Shown piece after piece: positions 9,256 through 19,157 of a DNA stretch of 64,000 bases (the stretch's first letter is position 1; the number at the start of each line of letters is the position of its first letter). Source of the DNA: an uncultured Collinsella sp. (GTDB lineage: Bacteria; Actinomycetota; Coriobacteriia; Coriobacteriales; Coriobacteriaceae); NCBI GenBank assembly GCA_959599095.1, contig CAUGGC010000008.1, forward strand, positions 1-64,000, written 5' to 3'. The notes beneath the pieces were generated by a model. It was not told the DNA's origin and did no database searches. It saw nothing but the letters and a program-made list of their open reading frames with translations. Both the position numbers and the translations under genes were made by a program.

Positions 9256-10278
9256 ATGGCGCAGATGAGAATCAAGGACATTGCCGTCGAGGCGGGCGTG
9301 AGTCCGGCCACGGTCTCGCGCTATCTCAATAACCGCCCCGGGCAAATGACCGAGGAAACCCGTGCTCGCATCGCGGCGGTTATAGAGCGCACCGGCTATC
9401 GCCCGCGTGCCGCCGCGCGCAATCTGCGCAGCTCGCGCACCAACCTCATCGGCGTGATCCTGGCCGACATCGCCAACCCGTTCTCGAGCGCCATGCTCGA
9501 AGGGCTTTCCGCCAGTGCCGCCGCGCGCGGCTGCTCGCTTATGACTGCCATTAGCGGCAATGATTCCGCCAAGGAAGCAGAGTCGCTCACCAGACTTATC
9601 GATGCCGGCGTGGACGGTCTGGTCGTCAACACCTGCGGCGGCAATGACGAGGCGATTGCCGCGGCTGCGGGACGCCTGCCCGTCGTGCTGCTCGACCGCG
9701 ATGTTGCCGACGGCGGTGTCGATCTGGTGACATCTAACAACCGCGAGCTGGTTGCCGGCCTGGTGGACGCTTTGGCTGTTGCGGGCAGCGAGCGCCTGTG
9801 CCTGCTCACCGAGGCAAGCGATGACAGCCCCGTGCGTCGCGAGCGCGCTGAGGCCTTTGCCGAAGAGCTTTCGCGACGCGGCCTTGCGGGCGAGGTCATC
9901 ACCCTGGCCGATGGCGGTGCCACGGGCGTTGGCCGTTTGGACGAGACCATCCGCGACTACGCGGGCAAAAGGCTCGGCCTTATTGCTGTCAACGGCCTGG
10001 TCTTCCTGCGCCTGACCGAGGCGCTGGCGCAGCTTGGTCCCTCGCTGCCGGCGGGTCTCAAGATCGCAACGTTTGACGACTATCCCTGGAATCACGTGCT
10101 CTTTGGCGGCGTGACCACGGCCGCGCAAGACACCCTCACCATTGCCGAGCGCGTAGTCGAGCGCCTCTCCGAGCGCATCGACGTTGTTACCACCACCGTG
10201 GGCGAGGCCGCAAAGCTCGCCCCCAAGCGCATCGAGATTCCCGGCCACATCGAACACCGCGCATCGACCTCGCGCTAG
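9256..10278 (+). CDS. LacI-family transcriptional regulator
   Basis: DNA-binding regulator of 340 residues. The N-terminal HTH reads IKDIAVEAGVSPATVSRYLN, followed by the hinge helix region RPRAAARNLRSSRTNLIGV and a periplasmic-binding-protein-like effector domain (residues about 60-335). The ATG at 9256 places the HTH at the very N-terminus as is normal for LacI proteins; an upstream ATG at 9208 would add 16 unusual residues. No carbohydrate transport or catabolic genes are adjacent, so the effector and operon controlled cannot be inferred. Confidence 0.94.
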   Translation: MAQMRIKDIAVEAGVSPATVSRYLNNRPGQMTEETRARIAAVIERTGYRPRAAARNLRSSRTNLIGVILADIANPFSSAMLEGLSASAAARGCSLMTAISGNDSAKEAESLTRLIDAGVDGLVVNTCGGNDEAIAAAAGRLPVVLLDRDVADGGVDLVTSNNRELVAGLVDALAVAGSERLCLLTEASDDSPVRRERAEAFAEELSRRGLAGEVITLADGGATGVGRLDETIRDYAGKRLGLIAVNGLVFLRLTEALAQLGPSLPAGLKIATFDDYPWNHVLFGGVTTAAQDTLTIAERVVERLSERIDVVTTTVGEAAKLAPKRIEIPGHIEHRASTSR

Positions 10279-10280
10279 TC

Positions 10281-10310
10281 TGTGTGATAATATATAGACA
10301 ATGTCATACA
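10281..10310. promoter_or_regulatory. Promoter/operator of the RHH-nucleotidyltransferase gene
   Basis: Near-perfect inverted repeat TGTGTGA / TCATACA (one mismatch) encloses an AT-rich -10-like TAATAT, directly before an AGGAGG ribosome site at 10311-10316. The layout suggests autorepression by the N-terminal RHH domain of the encoded protein. Confidence 0.45.
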
Positions 10311-10320
10311 GGAGGTATCC

Positions 10321-10815
10321 ATGGCTGCGTCTGTGCTGAGTGTGCGTGTGGACTCGTCAATTAAAGACTCATTTGCCGAGCTGTGCGAAGAACTTGGCAT
10401 GACTTCGTCTGTTGCGGTCAATATGTTTATGAGACAGATGCTGCGCGAGCGCTCACTGCCGTTTGTTCCTTCACTTGGTAAAAGCTCTGCGAGCGAAAGC
10501 GCCGCGACGGGCATTTTGGATACTGCCCAGATTGAGTCCGCCGTCCGCGAGGCAGCCAGCTCGATTCCCGCCATCAAAACCGTGATTCTTTTTGGTTCGT
10601 ATGCCCGGGGCGAGGCACATGTCGATAGCGATATTGACTTGCGTCTCGAAGTCGATCGCGAGCAGGGCTTTGGTCTTTTCGCGCTGTCGGCGTTTGGTGA
10701 GGCGGTGCGCAAAGAAACCGGGAGGCAGGTTGACCTCGTCTCGAGTGATTATCTTGATGACGATCTTGCCGCGGTAATCGAGCGCGAAGGAGTGATCCTT
10801 TATGATCGCGCGTAA
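10321..10815 (+). CDS. RelB/DinJ-like ribbon-helix-helix domain fused to a nucleotidyltransferase (MNT) domain
   Basis: 164-residue two-domain protein. Residues 1-50 resemble the RelB/DinJ antitoxin fold (SVLSVRVDSSIKDSFAELC, then SSVAVNMFMRQ). Residues 70-164 are a minimal nucleotidyltransferase: ILFGSYARGEAHVDSDIDL carries the G92-S93 and D104-x-D106 motif, with a further Asp at about 138. Stand-alone MNT proteins are antitoxins of HEPN RNases (MntA/HepT), which they AMPylate; RelB-type proteins are DNA-binding antitoxins. Here both are in one chain and no HEPN or RelE gene follows. A strong AGGAGG site precedes the ATG. The enzymatic function is inferred from motifs. Confidence 0.85.
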   Translation: MAASVLSVRVDSSIKDSFAELCEELGMTSSVAVNMFMRQMLRERSLPFVPSLGKSSASESAATGILDTAQIESAVREAASSIPAIKTVILFGSYARGEAHVDSDIDLRLEVDREQGFGLFALSAFGEAVRKETGRQVDLVSSDYLDDDLAAVIEREGVILYDRA

Positions 10816-10860
10816 GTCAGACAGCCTGTTCGCACACGTTTTTTGAGCGCTTGATACGCT

Positions 10861-10876
10861 TTAACCCTGCGGAAAC
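10861..10876 (+). promoter_or_regulatory. Possible GlnR half-box upstream of glnA
   Basis: TTAAC-CCTGCG-GAAAC matches the actinobacterial GlnR pattern (GTnAC-n6-GAAAC) over one half of the usual double site, 66 bp before the glnA start. Short match, so only suggestive. Confidence 0.35.
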
Positions 10877-10941
10877 ATTTTTCTGCGATAGTATCTGCGA
10901 TATAGACCAGTCGAAACCCGCCCGAAAGAAAGGGGAGCGAC

Positions 10942-12279
10942 ATGAACCAGCAGAACATTGATTACGTACTCCGCTCCGTAGAGCAGCGTGACATCCGCTT
11001 TGTGCGTCTGTGGTTTGTCGACATTCTCGGCCGCCTCAAGAACTTTGCCATTAGCCCCGAGGACCTCGAGGTCGCTTTTGAGGAGGGTATTGGCTTTGAC
11101 GGCTCTGCCATCGAGGGCTTTGCTACGCCCGAGGAAGCCGACATGCTGGCGTTTCCCGATGCTTCGACCTTCCAGATCCTGCCGTGGCGCCCGAGCCACA
11201 ACGGCGTCGCCCGCGTGTTCTGCGACGTGTGCACCCCCGATCGCAGGCCGTTTGCCGGCGACCCGCGCGACGCCCTGCGCCGCATGTTCTATAAGGCCGA
11301 GAAGGCCGGCTACCTGCTCAACGTGGGTGCCGAGCTGGAGTACTATTACTTCCCCGACGAGCACACGCCCGAGCCGCTCGACAACGTGGGCTACTTTGAC
11401 CTTTCGGTGAGCGATGCCGCCCGCGACCTGCGTCGCAACACGGTCCTCACGCTGGAGAAGATGTCCGTGCCCGTGGAGTACACCTTCCACGCCGCCGGCC
11501 GCTCGCAGCACGGCATGAGCTTGCGCCACGCCGAGGCCCTGAGCATGTCCGACGCCATCACCACGGCCAAGCTCATCATTAAGCAGCAGGCATACGAGAG
11601 CGGTTGCCACGCCTCCTTTATGCCCAAGCCGTTAGCGGGCGAGGACGGCAGCGCTATGTTCCTGTGCCAGTCGCTGTTCGACCATGACGGCAACAATGTC
11701 TTTTGGGGCGAGGACGACGAGAAGTACCATCTCTCCGACGTCGCCAAGCACTATATGGCCGGCATCCTGGCGCACGCGCGCGAGATCAGCGCTATCACTA
11801 ATCCCACGGTCAATTCGTACAAGCGCATCACCACGGGCGGCGACTCCGTGCCGCAGTACGCCACGTGGGGCCTGCGCAACCGCGCGAGCATGGTTCGCAT
11901 CCCGGTCTACAAGCCCGGCAAGCAGCTGTCCACGCGCATCGAGCTGCGCAGTCCCGATCCCATGGCCAATCCGTACCTGGTCAACGCCGTTACGCTGGCG
12001 GCTGGTCTGGATGGCATCGAGCGCAAGCTGGAGCTCCCACCCGAGGCCACGGCCGAGACGCTCAAGCTCACCGACCGTCAGATGGTCGAGGCCGGCTACA
12101 CGCCGCTGCCGCGCTCGCTCAAAGAGGCGCTCGACGTGTTTGAGGACTCGCAGTTTATGAAGGATGCCCTCGGCGAGCACATCCACAGTTTCTTCCTCAA
12201 AAAGAAGCGCGACGAGTGGCATAAGTTTGAGTCTACGATCACCGAGTGGGAGATCAAGCACTACCTGGCGAACTCCTAA
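10942..12279 (+). CDS. glnA: Glutamine synthetase type I
   Basis: Makes glutamine from glutamate, ammonia and ATP in the cytoplasm. The protein is 445 residues, the length of the GSI-alpha group (for example Bacillus) rather than the roughly 470 of the adenylylated GSI-beta group. The family motifs are clear: GFDGSAIEGF near residue 50, the ATP/glutamate region around FHAAGRSQHGMS, the NPTVNSYKR region with the catalytic loop, and RIELRSPDPMANPY. AAAGGGGAG lies before the ATG. An OmpR-type regulator follows 50 bases downstream, and a possible GlnR half-box lies upstream, so the two genes probably act together in nitrogen control. Confidence 0.97.
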   Translation: MNQQNIDYVLRSVEQRDIRFVRLWFVDILGRLKNFAISPEDLEVAFEEGIGFDGSAIEGFATPEEADMLAFPDASTFQILPWRPSHNGVARVFCDVCTPDRRPFAGDPRDALRRMFYKAEKAGYLLNVGAELEYYYFPDEHTPEPLDNVGYFDLSVSDAARDLRRNTVLTLEKMSVPVEYTFHAAGRSQHGMSLRHAEALSMSDAITTAKLIIKQQAYESGCHASFMPKPLAGEDGSAMFLCQSLFDHDGNNVFWGEDDEKYHLSDVAKHYMAGILAHAREISAITNPTVNSYKRITTGGDSVPQYATWGLRNRASMVRIPVYKPGKQLSTRIELRSPDPMANPYLVNAVTLAAGLDGIERKLELPPEATAETLKLTDRQMVEAGYTPLPRSLKEALDVFEDSQFMKDALGEHIHSFFLKKKRDEWHKFESTITEWEIKHYLANS

Positions 12280-12329
12280 TCGCGCTGGCTTGTTCCAGTA
12301 CGATTGAGCTCATTTCTTTGGAGGCCGAT

Positions 12330-12992
12330 ATGTCCGAAAAGAGTGCCCTGTTCATGGCGCGCACGACGCGCTTCCACGAGTTTGCCCGCAGCTTGACGAC
12401 TACCCTTGGTGTCGAGGTGAGCCTGGCAACCCCCGATTCGCCGACTGCGGCGCACGACTTTGACCTGCTGATCCTCGATTCCGATGGCATCCGCAGCGAC
12501 CGTATCGATCAGATTGCCAAGTGGCTTGACGATCGCGGCGGCGTCCCCATGTTGGTGATCGTCGACGACGAGGCGCTCGGCACCTTGCGCCTGCCGAATC
12601 ACGCGCATGCCGACTTTGTGTGCCCCACGGCGACGCCCAACGAGCTCAAGGCTCGCGCGCAGCGCCTGATGGGCGAGGAGGAGACCGTCACCGCCGACGA
12701 TGTGCTCAACATCGATAACCTCGAGATCAACCTGGCTACCTACCAGGTGACGCTCGATGATGAGCCCATCGACCTGACGCTGATGGAGTACTCGCTGCTG
12801 AGCTTTTTGGCGACGCACCCCAACCGCGCCTACAGCCGCGAGGTGCTGCTGCACCGCGTGTGGGGCTTTGAGTACTGCGGCGGCACGCGCACCGTTGACG
12901 TGCACATCCGACGCATCCGCTCCAAGGTGGGCCCGCAGATTGCAGCGCACATCACCACCGTCCGCGGCGTGGGCTATCTGTTTAAGGACTAG
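12330..12992 (+). CDS. OmpR-family winged-helix regulator, probably GlnR-like
   Basis: 220-residue regulator with a receiver-like N-terminal domain (about 1-118) and a C-terminal OmpR winged helix (about 128-220; DLTLMEYSLLSFLATHPNRAYSR is split here by its helices, then RTVDVHIRRIRSKVG and TVRGVGY). The receiver lacks the usual acidic pair near its N-terminus, a feature of orphan actinobacterial GlnR proteins that work without a kinase. No sensor kinase is adjacent. It directly follows glnA, the classic GlnR target, which supports the nitrogen-regulator reading. ATG at 12330 has TGGAGG upstream. Generic OmpR assignment is certain; the GlnR role is inferred. Confidence 0.8.
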   Translation: MSEKSALFMARTTRFHEFARSLTTTLGVEVSLATPDSPTAAHDFDLLILDSDGIRSDRIDQIAKWLDDRGGVPMLVIVDDEALGTLRLPNHAHADFVCPTATPNELKARAQRLMGEEETVTADDVLNIDNLEINLATYQVTLDDEPIDLTLMEYSLLSFLATHPNRAYSREVLLHRVWGFEYCGGTRTVDVHIRRIRSKVGPQIAAHITTVRGVGYLFKD

Positions 12993-12996
12993 ATTT

Positions 12997-13029
12997 CCAC
13001 CACAAAGGGGACAGGCACCTTTGTGGTGG
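12997..13029. repeat. Palindromic repeat family B, copy 1
   Basis: 33-bp inverted repeat of the form CCACCACAAAGG ... CCTTTGTGGTGG with a GACAGG-type centre, starting 4 bases after a stop codon. Other copies: 22978, 24575, 25529 and 34424. Confidence 0.9.
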
Positions 13030-13145
13030 TTTTGCCGCAGGCCGGGTCCTTTTGGGCCTGCAGCAGAACTTAAGCCTTCCTAAAAGATTGCGTTCTCATA
13101 CACTTGCGCCCGCATATTGGGGTACAACTCAACGTGAACAATGAT

Positions 13146-13180
13146 GGCCCGCCACATGTTTGGCGGGCCTTTGGTTATTT
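13146..13180 (+). terminator. Hairpin with T-rich tail before htrA
   Basis: GGCCCGCCA / TGGCGGGCC stem followed by TTTGGTTATTT, 19 bases before the htrA start. It may terminate upstream transcription or act as a leader structure of htrA. Confidence 0.5.
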
Positions 13181-13198
13181 GACGAAAGGATCGCAGCC

Positions 13199-14659
13199 AT
13201 GAGCGAGAACGATTCCCAGCGTCCACAGGATGTTGGCAATGCCGGCGAGACTCAGCAGCAGCCGCGCGTGCAGGTGGAGTCGACGCCTGCCGGCAGCAAC
13301 ATTCCCTACGTGCAGGCTTACGACACACAGACCGGAAAGCCGCTGGGCAGCCAGCAGGTTGTAAACAAGCACACAGTGGTCAAGACCAAGACCAAAAAGC
13401 TGCCGATCTTTATTACGGCGCTCGCCGGTTGTGCCTGCGGAGCTCTGCTGGTCATTGCGCTCATCATGAGTGGCACGCTCGATATCGGCGGCGGCAAGAA
13501 TGCCGTGACAGCGGGCGCTTCGGGTTCGTCGACACAAAAGATCACGATCGACTCCGAGGACACCACGCTGGCCGAGGCCGTTTCTGCCAAGGCATTGCCC
13601 TCCGTGGTTTCCATTACCGCCACTTCGAGCGGCAGCCAGAATGGCTCGCTTTCGCAGTCTGCCGACGAGTCGGATAGTTCAGGCAGCGTCGGTTCGGGCG
13701 TGGTGCTCGATACCGAGGGCCACATCCTCACCAACAACCACGTGGTCGATGGTTACGACCAGTACGTGGTGACCATGGACGACGGCACCACCTATGAGGC
13801 CGAGTTCGTGGGCAACGATGCTTCGAGCGACCTCGCCGTCATTAAGCTCAAGGACGCCGACGCCTCCAAGCTCACGCCGATCGAGATCGGCGACTCCTCC
13901 AAGCTCAACGTGGGCGAGTGGGTCATGGCGATCGGCTCGCCGTTTGGCAACGAGCAGTCTGTCTCCACGGGTATCGTGTCGGCGCTGTATCGCTCCACGG
14001 CTATGAGCTCTACCAGCGGTAACACCATCTATGCCAACATGATCCAGACCGATGCCGCCATCAACCCGGGCAACTCCGGCGGCGCGCTCGTCAACGACAA
14101 TGGCGAGCTTGTGGGTATCAACTCGCTCATCGAGAGCTACTCGGGCTCCAGCTCGGGCGTGGGCTTTGCCATTCCCGTTAACTACGCCAAGAACATTGCC
14201 GACCAGATCATCGACGGCAAGACGCCGGTGCATCCGTACATGGGCGCTACGCTTTCGAGCGTCAATGCGCTCAACGCCCGCACCAACAAGCTGAGCACCG
14301 ATAGCGGCGCGTATGTGGCGAGCGTCGTTGAGGACGGCCCTGCCGCCAAGGCTGGCATTCAGGAGGGCGACGTCATCACCAAGCTGGGCGATGACGAGAT
14401 CACGAGCGCCGATGGCCTGATCATCGCACTGCGCAGCCACGAGGTGGGCGAGAAGGTCGAGATCACACTCATGCGCGGCAAGGAAGAGAAGAAGGTCACT
14501 GTCGAGCTGGGCTCCGACGAGGAGCTGCAGAACCAGCAGCAGGATGACAGCTCGACCGACACCGGCAACGGCGGTATTACCGACGAGCAGCTGCGCCAGT
14601 ACCTGGAGGAGCTGCTGGGCCAGCAGGGCCAGGGCCAGGGCTACGGTCAGGGTTACTAA
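13199..14659 (+). CDS. htrA: HtrA/DegP-like S1C serine protease with PDZ domain
   Basis: Membrane-anchored quality-control protease of 486 residues acting outside the cytoplasmic membrane. A cytoplasmic tail of about 68 residues precedes one membrane segment (about 69-92). The trypsin-like domain carries His181 (TNNHVVDG), Asp211 (SSDLAVIKL) and Ser293 (NPGNSGGAL). One PDZ domain follows (about residues 375-455), then an acidic/Gln-Gly-rich tail ending in GQGYGQGY. This arrangement is typical of Gram-positive HtrA/DegP-like proteases with one PDZ. GAAAGGA lies before the ATG at 13199. Single-gene unit bounded by hairpins on both sides. Confidence 0.96.
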   Translation: MSENDSQRPQDVGNAGETQQQPRVQVESTPAGSNIPYVQAYDTQTGKPLGSQQVVNKHTVVKTKTKKLPIFITALAGCACGALLVIALIMSGTLDIGGGKNAVTAGASGSSTQKITIDSEDTTLAEAVSAKALPSVVSITATSSGSQNGSLSQSADESDSSGSVGSGVVLDTEGHILTNNHVVDGYDQYVVTMDDGTTYEAEFVGNDASSDLAVIKLKDADASKLTPIEIGDSSKLNVGEWVMAIGSPFGNEQSVSTGIVSALYRSTAMSSTSGNTIYANMIQTDAAINPGNSGGALVNDNGELVGINSLIESYSGSSSGVGFAIPVNYAKNIADQIIDGKTPVHPYMGATLSSVNALNARTNKLSTDSGAYVASVVEDGPAAKAGIQEGDVITKLGDDEITSADGLIIALRSHEVGEKVEITLMRGKEEKKVTVELGSDEELQNQQQDDSSTDTGNGGITDEQLRQYLEELLGQQGQGQGYGQGY

Positions 14660-14685
14660 CGAGCTGTATCGCACATACCAATGCC

Positions 14686-14726
14686 AGAGGGGGCTGTTCC
14701 GCCAACGCGGGACAGCCCCCTCTTTT
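14686..14726 (+). terminator. Terminator after htrA
   Basis: Strong stem AGAGGGGGCTGTTCC / GGGACAGCCCCCTCT followed by TTT. Confidence 0.9.
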
Positions 14727-14731
14727 CGCGA

Positions 14732-14762
14732 TGATCCCTTGGGGACGGAGGAAAACGGATCA
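14732..14762. repeat. Short imperfect palindrome (TGATCCC ... GGATCA)
   Basis: 31-bp intergenic palindrome with a GGGGACGG centre, resembling the other small palindromes of this window in style but single-copy here. Confidence 0.35.
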
Positions 14763-14796
14763 CTTGGGGCTGATAAGAGGCCTGGTTCATAATGGT

Positions 14797-15006
14797 CTGG
14801 ACAGTTAGTTCAGATACGTATAAATCTAGAGCAGCTTGGGATGCGTTTTGAGCAATTTTTGATTGGGATGGGGCTCGAATGGGTGTTTGGAAGGAAGAGT
14901 GGGACGTTTACATGGTCTCGAGGAGCCCAAATTAGTTGAAACAGGGGTGTTCGTGCCTGATTCAGCTCTAGGATTTATACGTATCTGAACTAATTGTCCA
15001 CCCCAG
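14797..15006. mobile_element. 210-bp MITE-like element with about 36-bp inverted ends
   Basis: Left arm 14797-14832 and right arm 14965-15006 are complementary over TGGACARTTAGTTCAG followed by ATACGTATAAATC and TAGAGC, with one base change and one indel. The 130-bp interior has no meaningful open frame. The structure fits a miniature inverted-repeat transposable element with no transposase of its own; a large RNA hairpin is the alternative. Confidence 0.6.
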
Positions 15007-15075
15007 TCTGGCGGCTGCCGATTCGGTGCGGTTCGAGACCGCTATTCGGCCCCTTTGCGACCGGTGGTACTCTAG

Positions 15076-17337
<2,262 letters not shown>

Positions 17338-17356
17338 CGCATTGATAGCCTAATTG

Positions 17357-17397
17357 AAGAACCGCCCGGGAAGCATGATGCCTTCCGGGCGGTTCTT
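17357..17397. terminator. Bidirectional terminator between ligA and the minus-strand genes
   Basis: AAGAACCGCCCGGGAAG and its near-exact complement around a short loop. Ts and As flank the stem so that it can work on both strands. Confidence 0.85.
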
Positions 17398-17509
17398 ACT
17401 TTGCTGGGGAAACCGGCACCGTGATCTGCGTCACATAGGTCGCGGGATCGTCGCTGATGATGTCATCGATCAGGGCGATTCCGCGTTGCCCCGCTACGCC
17501 ACCAACCTG
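17396..17509 (-). pseudogene. Remnant of a LacI-type regulator C-terminus (possible)
   Basis: 37 codons on the minus strand between two stops read GQRGIALIDDIISDDPATYV followed by TQITVPVSPAK. This looks like the last helix and strand of a LacI/GalR effector domain (helix, then ...VP.. and end). It overlaps the last 16 bases of the MATE gene and has no start codon. Similarity is by eye, so the call is tentative. Confidence 0.4.
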
Positions 17510-18840
17510 TCAAAAGCCCCGCGCCGGTTGAGCACGGTAAACGCGATAACACAGATGACTGCCGACAAAATCGATCCGCACGGCGAGGCGATGCCCATGG
17601 GGAACAACGTATCGGAATAGGCGTTCGACAGCAGCCACGCGCCCGGCACGCGAATGAGCGCCACGGCCAGCACGTTGTGCGCAAAGCCGATGTAGCTCTT
17701 GCCATACGCAGCGAAAAAGCCGCTAAAGCAAATGTGGATGCCGGCAAAAATCGCGTCGAAAATGTAGCTGCGCATATAACCGGTGCCGGCCGCGACTACT
17801 GCAGCGTCCTTGGCAAAAAAGCCAATAAACGCCGGAGCCCCCAGCCACATCAGCACCGTGATCAGGCAGCCGTACACCACCGAGATCGTCATGGCGTCCT
17901 TGAGCACCTGACGCGCGCGGTCGCCCTTGCCCGCGCCGGCGTTTTGCGCCGTGAGTGCGCTGACGGTGGCTCCCATGGAACTCGGCACAATGAACAAAAA
18001 GCTGATCATCTTCTCGACCAGGCCCACGGCGGCGGCGTCGACCAGGCCACGATGGTTGGCGATGACGGTGATGAACATAAACGCCACCTGGATGCAGCCG
18101 TCCTGCACGGCCACAGGCACGCCGATCTTAAGAATACTGCCGAGCACCTCGGGCTGGGGGCGCAGGTCGCTGCGCTTAACGTGGATGTTCGTGCGGCGGC
18201 TCTTGAGCCATACGAGCGCGAGGGCAACGCTTGCCGTCTGGGCGGTTACCGTTCCGAGTGCCGCGCCCACGGGACCGAGTCCCATGTGGCCGATAAACAG
18301 AAAGTCGAGCGCGATGTTGATGATGCATGCCACGCCAATCACGTACATGGGCGAGCGCGAATCTCCCAGACCGCGAAAAATGGCCGAAAGAATGTTGTAC
18401 GCGGCGATAAAGGGAATGCCCATAAAGCAGATACGCAGGTAGGCGGCGGTGCCTTCGACCGCCTCGGGCGGCGTGCCAATGAGCGCCACGATTTGCGGGC
18501 ACAGTGCGAGCAGGATAGCGGCCAGCACCACCGAGACACCCATAAAGAGCGTGATGGTGTTGCCGATGGCGGTCTCGGCGCGATCGAAGCGGCGCGAGCC
18601 CACGGCATGGCCGACGATAACCGTCGTTCCCATGGCCAGACCCACGAGCGTCACGGTAATGATATAGAGCGTCTGCGCGCCATTGCCCACGGCGGTGATG
18701 CCGGCGGCGCCGCTAAACTGCCCCATCATGTACAGGTCGGCCATGCCGTAGAGCATCTGCAAAAAGTACGAGAGCATATAAGGCAGGGCAAAGACTGCAA
18801 TGGTCTTGAGGACATTGCCGCGTGTGAGGTCGTGTTCCAT
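17494..18840 (-). CDS. MATE-family multidrug/sodium antiporter
   Basis: Predicted 12-span membrane exporter of 448 residues that expels organic cations or metabolites in exchange for Na+ or H+. Family features include LPYMLSYFLQMLYGMADLYMMG near the N-terminus (shown as two overlapping halves of the first helix), GNGAQTLYIITVTLVG in helix 2, and internal two-fold similarity between the N- and C-terminal halves (the SVVLAAILLALCPQ and MTISVVYGCLITVLMW regions). ATG at 18840 starts the conserved part (MEHDLTRGN); a longer upstream frame runs through a palindromic repeat and was rejected. No good Shine-Dalgarno sequence is seen. Convergent with ligA. Confidence 0.93.
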   Translation of the reverse strand: MEHDLTRGNVLKTIAVFALPYMLSYFLQMLYGMADLYMMGQFSGAAGITAVGNGAQTLYIITVTLVGLAMGTTVIVGHAVGSRRFDRAETAIGNTITLFMGVSVVLAAILLALCPQIVALIGTPPEAVEGTAAYLRICFMGIPFIAAYNILSAIFRGLGDSRSPMYVIGVACIINIALDFLFIGHMGLGPVGAALGTVTAQTASVALALVWLKSRRTNIHVKRSDLRPQPEVLGSILKIGVPVAVQDGCIQVAFMFITVIANHRGLVDAAAVGLVEKMISFLFIVPSSMGATVSALTAQNAGAGKGDRARQVLKDAMTISVVYGCLITVLMWLGAPAFIGFFAKDAAVVAAGTGYMRSYIFDAIFAGIHICFSGFFAAYGKSYIGFAHNVLAVALIRVPGAWLLSNAYSDTLFPMGIASPCGSILSAVICVIAFTVLNRRGAFDRLVA

Positions 18841-18991
18841 GGGCGGGGCTTTCTGGCTGGGTCTGTTTACGTACCAGTGTAGTGAAAACCCTACAACGAT
18901 TGTAGAGTCAAGGTTTGTGTCGGCAGTGGGGCGAAAAAAGTCACGCTCCGAGCACGATACTTTGACCCCCCCGTGCTCCTCACCTCGCCTC

Positions 18992-19057
18992 AAACCATCA
19001 CAACATTCGACGTTTTTTGCCAAAATCGGGAAAAACGTCGAATGTTGCGATGGTTTT
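18992..19057. repeat. Palindromic repeat family A, copy 1
   Basis: About 65-bp inverted repeat beginning ACCATCACAACATTCGACG and ending with its near complement (one base changed, TTGCGATGGT). Other copies at 20234, 24478 and 34468. This copy lies between the MATE gene and the nuclease-like gene. Confidence 0.92.
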
Positions 19058-19157
19058 TCTGCCACTCGATCGGGTGGAATCGCTTTCTTGCGCACGAAGG
19101 TGTGCGGACCCGTGGGCAGGGGAATAAGGTTGGTTATCCGACTCCATTGGAGGGCTC

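Noticed and set aside
18841..19095. N-terminal extension of the MATE protein by 85 codons
   Set aside because: The extension is translated from palindrome family A and intergenic sequence; conserved MATE sequence begins at MEHDLTRGN.
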